Below, in pieces: positions 25,693 to 35,700 of a DNA stretch of 64,000 bases (position 1 is its first letter; each line of letters begins with the position of its first letter). The stretch comes from Sciscionella sediminilitoris (GTDB lineage: Bacteria; Actinomycetota; Actinomycetes; Mycobacteriales; Pseudonocardiaceae): NCBI RefSeq assembly GCF_000737195.2, contig NZ_JALM01000017.1:1-64000 (forward strand), written 5' to 3'. The translations under genes and the position numbers were made by a program. Under the pieces are notes generated by a model that was given only the letters and a program-made list of their open reading frames with translations, was not told the DNA's origin and did not search any database.

Positions 25693-26094
25693 GTGCGAAT
25701 CCAAAGTAATCGGGACGCCGAGGAGGCGCTGTGGCAGGCCGAACGTCCGGCCGCCGCGCCGTACGTCGACTATCCGCCGACACCGGCCTGGTACCCACCG
25801 GCCATCGGACTGCGAGCCGCTGCCTTCTGCCTGGCGATGGGCATCCCATCCGGCGGCGCCCGCAAAGCGGTCGCCGTGGCTCTCTTGGGGATGGCAGAGT
25901 CCGGGTTTGCCGTCTGGTATCGCCGATATCGAGGAGTGTTGCCGCGTGGACGAGCACCCGAGGAAGTCCGCAAGGTGCTGACGGCCTTCATTTTCGGTGC
26001 TGTGGTCGTGATCGGCGTCGTCACACCCGCGATCATGGGGCACGAGCGGGCATACACTGCCGCCGCCAGCAGCACCAGGGCGCGACTGGCATGA
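25693..26094 (+). CDS. Small membrane protein of unknown function
   Basis: A 133-aa protein starting with GTG one base after the monooxygenase stop. A hydrophilic Pro/Tyr-rich N-terminus (YPPTPAWYPPAIG, about residues 27-39) leads into about three hydrophobic stretches: RAAAFCLAMGI, KAVAVALLGMAESGFAVWY and VLTAFIFGAVVVIGVVTPAIM. No known domain is recognised. The tight spacing suggests co-transcription with the monooxygenase. The 3' end overlaps the start of a decayed DUF222/HNH gene, so its last residues may not be ancestral. Confidence 0.6.
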   Translation: MRIQSNRDAEEALWQAERPAAAPYVDYPPTPAWYPPAIGLRAAAFCLAMGIPSGGARKAVAVALLGMAESGFAVWYRRYRGVLPRGRAPEEVRKVLTAFIFGAVVVIGVVTPAIMGHERAYTAAASSTRARLA

Positions 26095-26643
26095 GCCAGT
26101 TCGGCTCGACCACCTACCGGATCACCAAGACCGGCCGCCGAGCCTGCCTCGCACACCGCAAGGCACTACAGCGCAACCGGACCATCCACGGACCCCTGGA
26201 CTACGAAACCGGACTCAAACTCCGCAGCGTCCTCGACGCACTCGGCACACCCGATACACGTACCCAAGCCGAACGCACCGGTCGATATCTCCGACTCACC
26301 ACATCGCCTGCGACACCGGACATACCAAGGAGGCCGGAGGTAAGCCGACTCGAAGAAACACGGCCCATCCGACCGACAACGCTCGGCTTACCGGAGGCCG
26401 GATTGGTATCTACCAACACAGCATCCCCACCATCCTCGGCAGCGACGGCGAAGTACTCGACACGGGCTGCCGCGACCGCACCACACCACCCAAAACAACA
26501 TGGTGCTCCTCTGCGCCCACCACCACCGCATGATCCACCACACCGAATGGCAAGTCCGCATCACCAACGGCAAACCCGAATTCACCCCACCCGAACACCG
26601 CACCCGCCCAGCCGTCGAGCCATCGGTTTTGACAGGCAAGTAA
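26091..26643 (+). pseudogene. Decayed DUF222/HNH (13E12 family) gene
   Basis: Three frames each carry a piece of one family. From ATG 26091 comes a DUF222-like stretch (GPLDYETGLKLRSVLDAL, then RTQAERTGRYL). From about 26402 a second frame reads HSIPTILGSDGEVLDTG, the block just before the HNH domain. From about 26494 a third frame reads MVLLCAHHHRMIHHTEWQVR, the end of the HNH fold, ending at TAA 26641-26643. The core with the metal-binding EIDH is deleted. So there are at least two frameshifts and an internal deletion. It is related to the intact copy at the window's left edge. Confidence 0.75.
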
Positions 26644-26658
26644 TCACTTGCCTATTAT
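26629..26658 (+). promoter_or_regulatory. Promoter with an operator-like inverted repeat in its spacer
   Basis: TTGACA (26629-26634) and TATTAT (26653-26658) are spaced by 18 bases, a good sigma-70-type promoter and rare in this GC-rich window. The spacer is almost entirely a perfect 8-bp inverted repeat, AGGCAAGT-AATC-ACTTGCCT (26634-26653), where a repressor would block polymerase. The START-domain gene begins 55 bases downstream. Confidence 0.65.
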
Positions 26659-26712
26659 TCGGCCGCGGCCGATCACGGCCCACTGACCGCGGCCGGACAG
26701 GCGGGGACTCGC

Positions 26713-27234
26713 ATGACAACCACCAAGGCCTACGGAACGCTGGAGGACATCGGCGGCCGCCGGGCGCTCCGCTTCGAGCTCTCGGTCGCGTACCCGATCG
26801 AGCGGGTATGGCAGGCCGTCAGTGTGCCGTCCGAACTCGAACAGTTCTTCCCGGGCGCCGCCGATTGGACACCCGTGACCGGCGAGACCATCACGGTCGC
26901 CGGGCTGACCATGGAAGTCACGGAGGTCACCGCGCCACACCGCTTGGCCTGGACCTTCGCCGGTCAGCCGCAGAGCTTCGAACTTGTCTCGACGGAAACC
27001 GGCTGCACGCTGACCTTCACCCACGTCATCGACGACCTGCCGGCAGCGCAAACGGCGACCGGCTGGGAGGTCTATCTCTCCCGGCTCGGCCCGCATCTCG
27101 CCGGCGATCCGCTCAGCGACGAGGAAGCGCACCGGCCGTGGCGTGAAATCCACGAACTCTATGCCACGCGTTTCGGGGTCGACCCGGAACCGGGCCGGGA
27201 GTGGGCGGAACAGAACCTGCCCGGCCGGGCCTAA
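26713..27234 (+). CDS. SRPBCC (START/AHSA1-like) domain protein
   Basis: A 173-aa protein with the AHSA1-type pattern: ALRFELSVAYPIERVWQAVS (about residues 18-37), EQFFPGAADWTPVTGETITV, RLAWTF and a C-terminal GWEVYLSRLG helix (about 118-127). The fold makes a deep hydrophobic cavity; the ligand is unknown. In many actinobacteria such genes follow an ArsR or HxlR regulator; here no regulator is adjacent, though the promoter contains a clear operator-like repeat. The 3' end overlaps the convergent oxidoreductase gene by four bases. Confidence 0.8.
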   Translation: MTTTKAYGTLEDIGGRRALRFELSVAYPIERVWQAVSVPSELEQFFPGAADWTPVTGETITVAGLTMEVTEVTAPHRLAWTFAGQPQSFELVSTETGCTLTFTHVIDDLPAAQTATGWEVYLSRLGPHLAGDPLSDEEAHRPWREIHELYATRFGVDPEPGREWAEQNLPGRA

Positions 27235-28031
27235 CGCAGCTGACCTTCGGCGATCCGGTCCAGTTCGCGCAGTGTCTCGCTTTCCGGCATCGTCTCCAGG
27301 AAGAACGTCGCCCGGTCGATCCCGGCCTCGGTGAGCTCCGCCAGATTCGTCCCGGCGGGCGCGTTGATGACCACCTCGGAGCGACCGCGCGCGGTGAGCT
27401 CGGCACGAACCTCGCGCACCTGCTGCGGGGTGACACTGACCGGCAGCCAGCCATCGCCGTGCGTGTAGAGCCGTTCGAGCGCGGACTCGCTCTGCCCGCC
27501 GATGTAGATCGGTGGCTGTCGCACGGGTTTCGGCCACTGGTGGATCGGATCGAAGTCCACGTGCCTGCCGTGGAACTCGGCCCCATCGGTACTCCAGATC
27601 CGCTTGAGCGCGGCGAGCTGTTCGTCCAGCAGGGCGCCCCTGGTCCGCGGATCGGTGCCGTGGTTGGCCATCTCCTGCCGGTGCCATCCCGCGCCGACCC
27701 CGAACAGCACGCGCCCGCCGGAGAGCAGGTCGAGCGTGGCGACCTCCTTGGCGGTGTGGATGAGGTCCCGCTGGGTGAGCAGCACGATCCCGGTGCCGAG
27801 CAGCAGGGAGCTCGTGGCGGTGGCCGCGGCGGTCAGCGCCAGGAACGGGTCCAGGGTGCGGTAGTACTTGGCGGGCAACGGGGAACCGTCCGGGCCGTCG
27901 GTATCGCCGACCGGAAGGTGCGAATGCTCGGCGAGGAACAGGGCGTCGAAGCCGCGTTCCTCCAGGGCACGCGCGAGCACATCCGGCCGGATACCGTCAT
28001 CGGTGACGAACGTCGAGATACCGAATCGCAT
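27231..28031 (-). CDS. LLM-class F420-dependent oxidoreductase
   Basis: A 266-aa luciferase-like monooxygenase-fold protein. It starts MRFGISTFVTDDG, with LFLAEHSHLP (about residues 32-41), TGIVLLTQRDLIHTAKEVATLD (a conserved F420/FMN-binding region), GRVLFGVGAGWHRQE (about 107-121) and PPIYIGGQSESALER. This subfamily (TIGR03619-like) uses coenzyme F420. A TTG 12 bases upstream is an alternative start. It follows MbtH by 40 bases on the same strand, so it may be the last gene of the siderophore operon, but no role in siderophore assembly is established. Confidence 0.8.
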   Translation of the reverse strand: MRFGISTFVTDDGIRPDVLARALEERGFDALFLAEHSHLPVGDTDGPDGSPLPAKYYRTLDPFLALTAAATATSSLLLGTGIVLLTQRDLIHTAKEVATLDLLSGGRVLFGVGAGWHRQEMANHGTDPRTRGALLDEQLAALKRIWSTDGAEFHGRHVDFDPIHQWPKPVRQPPIYIGGQSESALERLYTHGDGWLPVSVTPQQVREVRAELTARGRSEVVINAPAGTNLAELTEAGIDRATFFLETMPESETLRELDRIAEGQLR

Positions 28032-28071
28032 ACCTCTGGCCAACCGCGGTCCCCCGCGCGAAATTCCCGGT

Positions 28072-28275
28072 TCAGCTCACCTCGCGCAACGACTTCGGCC
28101 GCAGATCGGTCCAGTTGCGCTCCACGTAGTCCAGGCAGGCCTGCCGGGAGTCCGCGCCGAACACGGTCCGCCAGCCCTGCGGGACCTCGGCGAACTCGGG
28201 CCACAGCGAGTGCTGTTCCTCCTCGTTGACCAGCACGTAGTAGCGGGCATCGGGGTCTTCGAACGGATTGGTCAC
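28072..28275 (-). CDS. MbtH-family NRPS chaperone
   Basis: A 67-aa protein with all family hallmarks: NPFED at the N-terminus, the conserved Ser-Leu-Trp (HSLWPEF), [10 protein letters not shown], and the C-terminal [11 protein letters not shown]. MbtH proteins bind adenylation domains and are needed for their solubility and activity. It starts with GTG behind AGGAGA and lies nine bases after the binding-protein gene. Its partner should be the pentamodular NRPS of this operon. Confidence 0.95.
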   Translation of the reverse strand: MTNPFEDPDARYYVLVNEEEQHSLWPEFAEVPQGWRTVFGADSRQACLDYVERNWTDLRPKSLREVS

Positions 28276-28284
28276 CGATATCTC

Positions 28285-29295
28285 CTATTTTCCCGCGATT
28301 CCGGGCTTCGCCTTCTTGACCGCGTCCACGACGCGCTGCAGTTCGGGGGTGGCCAGCTGGTAGCTGAATCGCGGTTCGCCGTTCCAGGCGCCGATCTGGT
28401 TCGCCCGGACCGCGGGCAGCTGGCGGAACGTGGGGAACTTCTGCTTCATCTGGTCGGCGGAAAGGGAGAACTTCCGCGAGTCCGCGAGGATCAGGTCCGC
28501 CGGGTACTTGTCCGCCCGTTCCCAGGAAAGCTGTTCGTAGAACTGATCGGCACCGCCAGCCCCGCCGAGCAGCTGCATGCCGAGCTGGGTGTAGTAGATG
28601 AGGTCGGAGTAGAACTTCGGGTTGGCCACGTACATGCCCTCGTTGTCCCCGTAGACGACCTCGACCCGCAGCCCCTGCTTCTCGCGCAGTGCCGAGCGCA
28701 GCTCCTCGCCGGTCTTCTCGAACTCCTCGCGCGCCTTCTTGATGCCCGCGAGGTCCGCGCCGAGCCGCTGGGCGAGGTTGCCGTAGGCCTCGATCACCTT
28801 GGGCTGCGGCTTCTTGGACTCCTGGATGGCCAGCACCGGGGCCAGTTTCTCGACCTTGTCCGCGAGCTGGTCCTTGAGGATCCAGCGATCGGCGGGTTTG
28901 TCCCCGGCCAGGCCGGTGATGACCAGATCGGGCTTGAGCGAGGCCACCTTCTCGATGTTGAAATCGTCGTAGCCGTTGCCGACACTGGTCACCTTGCCGA
29001 GGTCGATATTGCCCGCCTGCAGGGACTTTCCGCCGTCGTCATCGCGCTGTGGGCCGAACACGCCGACCGGGTGGATCCCGAAGTCCCACAGCGCGGCCGC
29101 GCAGCTGACGTACGCCACGATCCGTTTCGGCTGCCCGTCGCGGCGGATGTGCTTGCCGAGATCGTCGGTGTACTCCCAGTTCCCGCCCCCGGAGCCGGAC
29201 TGCCCGCCACCGCAGGCCGCGAGTGCCGTGGCGGCACCTGCCCCGGCGACCGCGAGGAACCCTCGCCTTCCCATGCGCGTGTTCAGCACTGTCAT
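28285..29295 (-). CDS. Iron-siderophore ABC transporter substrate-binding lipoprotein (FecB/FepB type)
   Basis: A 336-aa class III periplasmic-binding-type protein. The N-terminus has a twin-arginine motif ([10 protein letters not shown]) followed by a lipobox, ALAAC, so it should be Tat-exported and lipid-anchored on the cell surface. The mature part shows [28 protein letters not shown] (about residues 128-136) and ADLILADSR near the end, the FecB pattern. It should capture the ferric siderophore made by this operon. The start overlaps the panD stop (ATGA). No FecCD permease or FecE ATPase gene is in the window. Confidence 0.92.
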   Translation of the reverse strand: MTVLNTRMGRRGFLAVAGAGAATALAACGGGQSGSGGGNWEYTDDLGKHIRRDGQPKRIVAYVSCAAALWDFGIHPVGVFGPQRDDDGGKSLQAGNIDLGKVTSVGNGYDDFNIEKVASLKPDLVITGLAGDKPADRWILKDQLADKVEKLAPVLAIQESKKPQPKVIEAYGNLAQRLGADLAGIKKAREEFEKTGEELRSALREKQGLRVEVVYGDNEGMYVANPKFYSDLIYYTQLGMQLLGGAGGADQFYEQLSWERADKYPADLILADSRKFSLSADQMKQKFPTFRQLPAVRANQIGAWNGEPRFSYQLATPELQRVVDAVKKAKPGIAGK

Positions 29296-29711
29296 TCCCT
29301 TCCTGTCCTGCGGCCGTTGTGTTCGGCCGATCCGGGGACCGGTTCGGCGGCGTCGTTGCCGAGTGCCACGACCCGGTTGGCTTCGTCCACGTGCACGATA
29401 TTCGGCCGGTGTCCGGCGATCTCGTGCTCCTCGAGCTGGGCGAAACTCATGATGATCACCAAATCACCCGGGTGCACCAGATGCGCTGCCGCCCCGTTGA
29501 TCCCGATGACCCCGCTGCCCGGCGGACCGGTGATCGCGTAGGTCTCCAGGCGCGCCCCGTTGGTGATGTCGACGACCTGCACGAGCTCGCCGTCCACGAT
29601 CCCGGACGCGGCGAGCAGATCGGCGTCGATGGTCAGCGAGCCGACGTAGTGCAGATCAGCCTCGGTCACCGTGGCCCGGTGAATCTTGGCGTACAGCAGG
29701 GTTCTGCGCAT
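29292..29711 (-). CDS. panD: Aspartate 1-decarboxylase inside the siderophore operon
   Basis: A 139-aa PanD. The self-cleavage site is intact: HYVGSLTID with Gly24-Ser25, which generates the pyruvoyl group, plus conserved Lys9, Arg54 and Tyr58 ([12 protein letters not shown]) and [18 protein letters not shown]. It makes beta-alanine from L-aspartate. Normally it serves pantothenate synthesis next to panB/panC; here it lies between the NRPS and the siderophore-binding protein, overlapping both. GGAGG four bases before ATG 29711 favours this start over ATG 29714. The fourth adenylation domain of the NRPS has a beta-amino-acid pocket, so a dedicated beta-alanine supply is likely. The C-terminal tail beyond about residue 115 is longer than the minimal enzyme. 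Confidence 0.95.
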   Translation of the reverse strand: MRRTLLYAKIHRATVTEADLHYVGSLTIDADLLAASGIVDGELVQVVDITNGARLETYAITGPPGSGVIGINGAAAHLVHPGDLVIIMSFAQLEEHEIAGHRPNIVHVDEANRVVALGNDAAEPVPGSAEHNGRRTGRE

Positions 29712-32700
29712 CATTCCTCCATGGTGGACAGTCGAGCGGCGATCGCGGCCGGACTGGTGAGGGTGAACAGTTCGGCGATGGACAGGTGCGCGCCGAATTC
29801 CTCCGCGATCGCGGCACGCAGCCGGACGAGGGACATCGAATGCCCGCCGAGGGTGAAGAAGTCCTGCTCCGGACCGACCGTGGCGGTCTCCAGCACGGTG
29901 CCGAACAGCTCGCACAGCCGCCGCTCCACCGGGCCCTCCGGATCCCGGCCCGCGTCCTGCTCCGCGGGAACCGGAAGGGCACCGAGGTCGACCTTTCCGT
30001 TGCGGGTCAACGGGATCTGCTCGACCCGCACGATCGGGGAAGGCACCAGGTAACCGGGCAGCACCCCGAGCAGCGCCGCGCGGGGATCCTCGGGTTCCCC
30101 GACCACATAGCCGATCAGCCGCTCGCCGTGCACGGTGACCGCGGCATCCCGCACCCCGGGCACACCGCGCAGCGCGGCCGCGACCTCACCCGGTTCGATG
30201 CGGAACCCGCGGATCTTGACCTGGTCGTCCGCCCGGCCGAGGTAGCTCAACTGCCCTTCAGGGGTCCAGCGGGCCAGGTCACCGGTACGGTACATCCGCT
30301 CCCCCGCCGCGCCGAACGGGTCGGCGAGGAACCGCTCCGCGGTGAGCTCGCCGCGTCCGAGATAGCCGTGCGCGAGCCCGGAACCGGCGAGGTAGAGCTC
30401 GCCGGTCACTCCGGGCGGCACCGGGCGCAGTGCCGCATCCAGCACATAGGCCCGCGCCCCGGCGACCGGGCGACCGATCACCGGTCGTTCGCTGTGCCCG
30501 GCCTCGGCGACGAGCGCGTCCACGGTCGCCTCGGTCGGCCCGTACAGGTTGTAGGCCGCGGTCTCGCGCAGCCCGCGCAGCCGCTCCCACAACCCCGAGG
30601 AGACCGCCTCCCCGCCGATACCGACCGCGGTCAGCTCACCGTCGGCGAGCCCGAGCAGGTCCAGCTGGGACGGGGTCAGCTCGATGAAGTCGAGCCCACG
30701 TTCCCGGATCGCCGCGGCGAGCAGTTCCGGGTCCCGCCTGGTGTCCTCGGCGAGCACGTGCACCTCATTGCCGTCGAACAGCCACAACTGGGGCTGCCAG
30801 GAGGCGTCGAAGGCGAACGGCCAGGCGTGCCCGACCCGCAGGTTCCGCCCGGCGCGTTCCCTCGCGGGCCGGTGCAGGGTCTCCCGGTGGCTGTGGAACA
30901 GGTTCGCCAGCGCCGAATGCGGGATCACCACGCCCTTCGGGGTCCCGGTCGATCCGGAGGTGTAGAGCACATAGGCCGGATCCCCGGGACGCGGTGCCCG
31001 AACGAGCGCGTCCGGCCGGTCCGGCCCGTCGAGCTCGATGCGGGGCACATCCCCGGGAAGGGCCGCGCTCCCGTCGGTGAGCACCAGGACCGGCCGGGCC
31101 TCCGCGAACACCTGCGCGGTGCGGGCCAGCGGTTGCCCCGGATCGACCGGCAGATAGGCCGCACCGGAGGCGAACACCCCGAGGATGGCCTCGTACACCC
31201 GGGCGGACCGGGAAAGGGCAAGCGCCACAACGGTTCCCGACTGTGCCCCGGCCGCGGCGAGCCGCCGGGACAACCGGGCGACCCGGTCCTCGAGTGCGGC
31301 GAAGCTCAGCGTCTCGTGGTCATCGGAGAGCGCGTTCGCCTCCGGAGCACGGCGCACCGCCTCGGTGAACAGTTCGGCCGCCGTCGTGACCGGGCCCGGG
31401 GCGGCGCCCGTTCCCCAGTCCAGCACCCGGGCGCGCTCCTCGGGCAGCAGCACCTCGAGTTCGCGTACCGGGCGGTGCGGATCGGCGAGCACTCCGCGCA
31501 GCACGGCGAGGAACCGGGTCGCGAGCCGTTCGACGCTTGGTTCGTCGAACAGGTCCGCGCTGTACTCGATCTCGCCCTCGATCCCCGCGCCGCCGGAGAA
31601 CTCGACCAGATCGAAGGACAGGTCGAATTTCGCCGCCCGCGCACCGGGATCGGCCCAATCCGCGTCGAAGCCGAGCAGCCGCTCCCGTTCCCGGGAACCG
31701 TGGTAGACCGCGAGCATGACCCCGAACAGCGGATGCCTGGCCAGTGACCGCGGCGGGTTGAGTAGTTCCACGAGCCGTTCGAAGGGCAGGTCGGCGTTCG
31801 CGTAGGCGGCGAGGTCGGTCTCCCGGACGCGCGCGAGCAGTTCGGCGAAACTCGGCGCCCCGGACAGATCCGTGCGCAGTACGAGAGTGTTCACGAAGAA
31901 CCCGGCCAGTTCGTCCAGTGCGTGCTCGGTGCGCCCGGCGATCGGGGTGCCGATCGGGATGTCCGCGCCCGCCCCGGTCCGGTGCAGCAGCGTGGCAAGC
32001 GCCGCGTGCAGCACCATGAACACGCTGGTGTTCGATTCGGCGGCGAGGGCGCGGAGTCCCGCGTGCACCTCGGCGGGCACGGAGAACCGGACCAGTCCGC
32101 CGCCTCCGCTGGAGCGCACCGGGCGCGGCCGGTCGGCAGGCAGTTCGAGCTCGACCGGGGCACCGGCGAGGGCCGCGCGCCAGTAGTCCGCCTGCCGCCG
32201 CATGGTCTGTTCGTCGAGCTGTTCCCGCTGCCAGAGCGTGTAATCCACGTACTGCACGGGCAACGGTGTCCATTCCGGACTCGTGTCCTCGAGCCGGGCC
32301 CGGTAGGCGGATTCGAGATCGCGGCGCAACGGGGGAAGCGACCAGCCGTCCGCGGCGATGTGGTGCGCGGCCAGCAGCAGCACGCTCTCCCCGCCGAGCC
32401 GGAAAACCCAGGCACGCAACGGAATCTCCGCCTCGATCGCGAAGCAGTACCCCGCGGCCTCGGCGAGCAGCGCGGGCAGTTCCGCCGGTGCGCAGTCCCG
32501 CGCCTCGAGCCCTACCGTGGCGCGCGGATCCTCCTGATCGAGCACGTGCTGGTACGGCGTGCCGCCCTCGTCGAGGATCAGCGTGCGCAGCGCCTCGTGC
32601 CGGGTGAGCAGATCGTCCAGTGCCCGTCCGAGCGCGGTCTCGTCCGGTCGCCCGGCCAGCCGCCAGCTCCACGCGATGGTGTAGGTGGAGCTGGGCCCGG

Positions 32701-35700
32701 AGAGCCGGTCGAGGAACCACAGTCGCTGCTGGGCGAAGGAGAGCGGGATCCGTTCCGGGCGCTGCCTTCTGGTCAGCGCCCCGGTCGCGACCCGGCTGCG
32801 CCCGATGTGTTCGGCGAGCCGCTCCGGGCTCGGCGCGTCGAACACCGCGCGCAGCCCGATGTCCGCGCCGAACATCGCCCGGATCCGGCTCACCAGCCGG
32901 GTGGCGAGCAGCGAGTGCCCGCCGAGGGTGAAGAAGTTGTCCTCCGCGCCGATCCGGTCGGTGCCGAGCACATCCGCGAACAGTTCGCGCAGTGCCGTGA
33001 CCACGGGGGAATCCGGCCGGTCCAGGCTCGCCGGCGCGGGCACCGGGAGCGCGGCCACATCGAGTTTCCCGTTCGCTCCCAAGGGAAGCGTGGCGAGCGC
33101 GAGGATCGCGTCCGGGACGAGCGCAGCCTGCAGGTGCTCGGCGAGGAACCGGCCGAGCCCCTGGGTGTCCACGGTTTCCGGGGTCACGTAACCGATCAGC
33201 CGGTCCCCGTCGGCGCGCACCGCGCAGGAGCGCACCTCCGGATACCGTTCGATGGCCGCGGTGACCTCGCCCGGTTCGATCCGCACCCCGCGCACCTTGA
33301 GCTGATCGTCGGCGCGGCCGAGGTGTTCGAGCACCCCGTCCCGTCCCCTGCGGACCACATCCCCGGTGCGGTACAAGCGCTCCCCGTTCCCGAACGGGTT
33401 CGCCACGAACCGTTCCGCGGTCCGCGCGGGCATACCGGAATAGCCGCGCGCGAGACCGGGCCCGGACAGGTAGAGCTCCCCCCGCACCCCGTCGGGCACC
33501 GGGCGCAGCGCCGCGTCGAGCACATAGGCGCCGGTGTTCGCGATCGGGCTGCCGATGCGCGCGTCCGCGTCCAGCACCGGATGCGCGAGGCTGTCCCCGG
33601 CGAGCTCGGAGCAGCCGTACAGGTTCACCAGCCGCGCGTGCGGCAGCGTCCGGGCGAACCGGGCGGCCAGCGCCGGACTCAGCGGTTCCCCGCTGGTCAC
33701 CCAGTCGGTGACGGTGGCGAGCGCGCCTTCCGGTGCGGTGTCCAGCAGCGTGGCGAGCAGGCTCGGCACCACGGTGAGCGCGCGGATCTCCTCCCGCTCG
33801 GCGAGCTCGGCGAGCGCGAGCGGATCGGCGGCCTGCGCGTCTTCGGCGAGCACCAGCGGATCACCGGAGGCGAGCGCACCGAGCAGTTCGGTCGAGCCGT
33901 CGATGAAGGTGAGCGCGCTTTTCGCCAGCCGGGGCCCGATCGGGCGGGCCAGGGCGGCGAGCCGGTTCGCGAGCGCCCGCTGGGTTCCGGCGACCGGTTT
34001 CGGTACCCCGGTCGAGCCGGAGGTGAACAGCACATAGCCGAGCTGATCCGGATGCACCGGGTTCGCGGCCTCCGGTCCGCGTTCGTCCGGGTGCACGCGG
34101 GTGATTCCGGTGTCCGCGAACAGTTCCGGATCCTGGGTCACCAGGGTCCGCGCGCCCGTGCTCGCCAGCATCTCCTCGCTGCGCCGCCGCGGCTGATTGA
34201 GGTCCAGCGGCAGATAGGCGGCACCGAGGCGCAGCACGCCGAGCAGCGCGATCACCAGTTGCGCGGATCGCGGAAGGGCAAGTGCGACAACGGTTTCCGG
34301 TCCCGCTCCGTGGTGGCGCAGCACCCCGGCGAAGGCCGCGGCCGCCGCGTCGAGTTCGGCGTAGCTCCAGTCCTGCCCGCTCGCGCGCAGCGCGGTCGCC
34401 TCCGGCCGGGCGCGCACCTGCTCGGCGAACAGTTCGGCGACGCTGCCCGGGACCGGGGTGACCGGGGCCGGGGCGGTGAGCCGGGCCCGTTCCGGCGCGC
34501 CGAGCAGTTCGTGTTCGGTGATGCGTGCCCGCGGATCCCTGGTGACCGCGTCCAGCAGGGTGCGCAGCCGCGCGAGGAGATCGCGCACGGTCGATTCCTC
34601 GAACACCTCGGTGTTGAACTCCGCGTCCACCCGGATGCCGTCCTGTGCCCCGACGAACAGCACCAGATCGGCGCGCGCCGTCCCGGTGTGCACCTCGACC
34701 TCGCTCGATTCGAGCCCGGGCAGGCCCGCGGCGACCGCGGAGGTGTCCTGCCAGGCGAGCATGGTCTGGAACAGCGGATGGTAGGCCAGCGAGCGTGCCG
34801 GGTTCAGTTCCTCGACCAGCCGCTCGAACGGGACATCCTGATTTGCGTACGCCTCGAGGCCGTCCTCCCGGACCCGCGCGAGGAGTTCGATGAAGCTCGG
34901 ATCTCCGGACAGGTCGGTGCGCAGCACGAGGGTGTTCACGAAGAAGCCGACGAGCCCTTCGAGCGCGGGTTCGGTGCGCCCGGCGATCGCGGTGCCGATC
35001 GGGATGTCGGTGCCCGCGCCGAGCCGGTGCAGCAGCGCGGCGAGCGCGGCGTGCACCACCATGAACAGGCTCGCCCCGTGCTGTTGCGCGAGCAGTTCCG
35101 CGGACTCGCGCAGCACCTGCGGGTAGTACACGGTGAACGAGGAACCACGGTAGGCGCTCACCGGCGGATGCGGGCGATCGGTGGGCAACTCGATGCGCTC
35201 GGGCAAGCCGGCGAGCCGCTCCCGCCAGTAGCCGAGCTGCGCGGGGAACACCGCATCGGCGAGCTGTTCCCGTTGCCAGAGCGTGTAATCCGCGTACTGC
35301 ACGGACAACGGTGTCCATTGTGGATCCAGTCCGGCCCGGCGCGCCCGGTAGGCATCCGCCAGATCCGTCCACAGTGGACCCATGGACCAGCCGTCGCCCG
35401 CGATGTGGTGCAGCACGAGCACGAGAACGTGTTCCCGTTCGGCCACCCGCAGCACATGGGCGCGGACCGGGAGCTCTTCCTCGATGGCGAAGGGCACCCG
35501 CACGAGCTCGTCCACCTGCTCTTCGAGCTCCCCTGCGGGGCGCACATCGAGCACCGGCTCGGCCTCGGTCAGGATCCGCTGCCACGGAACGCCGTCCTGT
35601 GCCGGGAACACGGTGCGCAGTGCCTCGTGGCGGTCGAGCACATCGGCCAGCGCACCGCGCAGCGCGGTCAGGTCCAGCTCACCGCGCAGCCGCATGGCCA

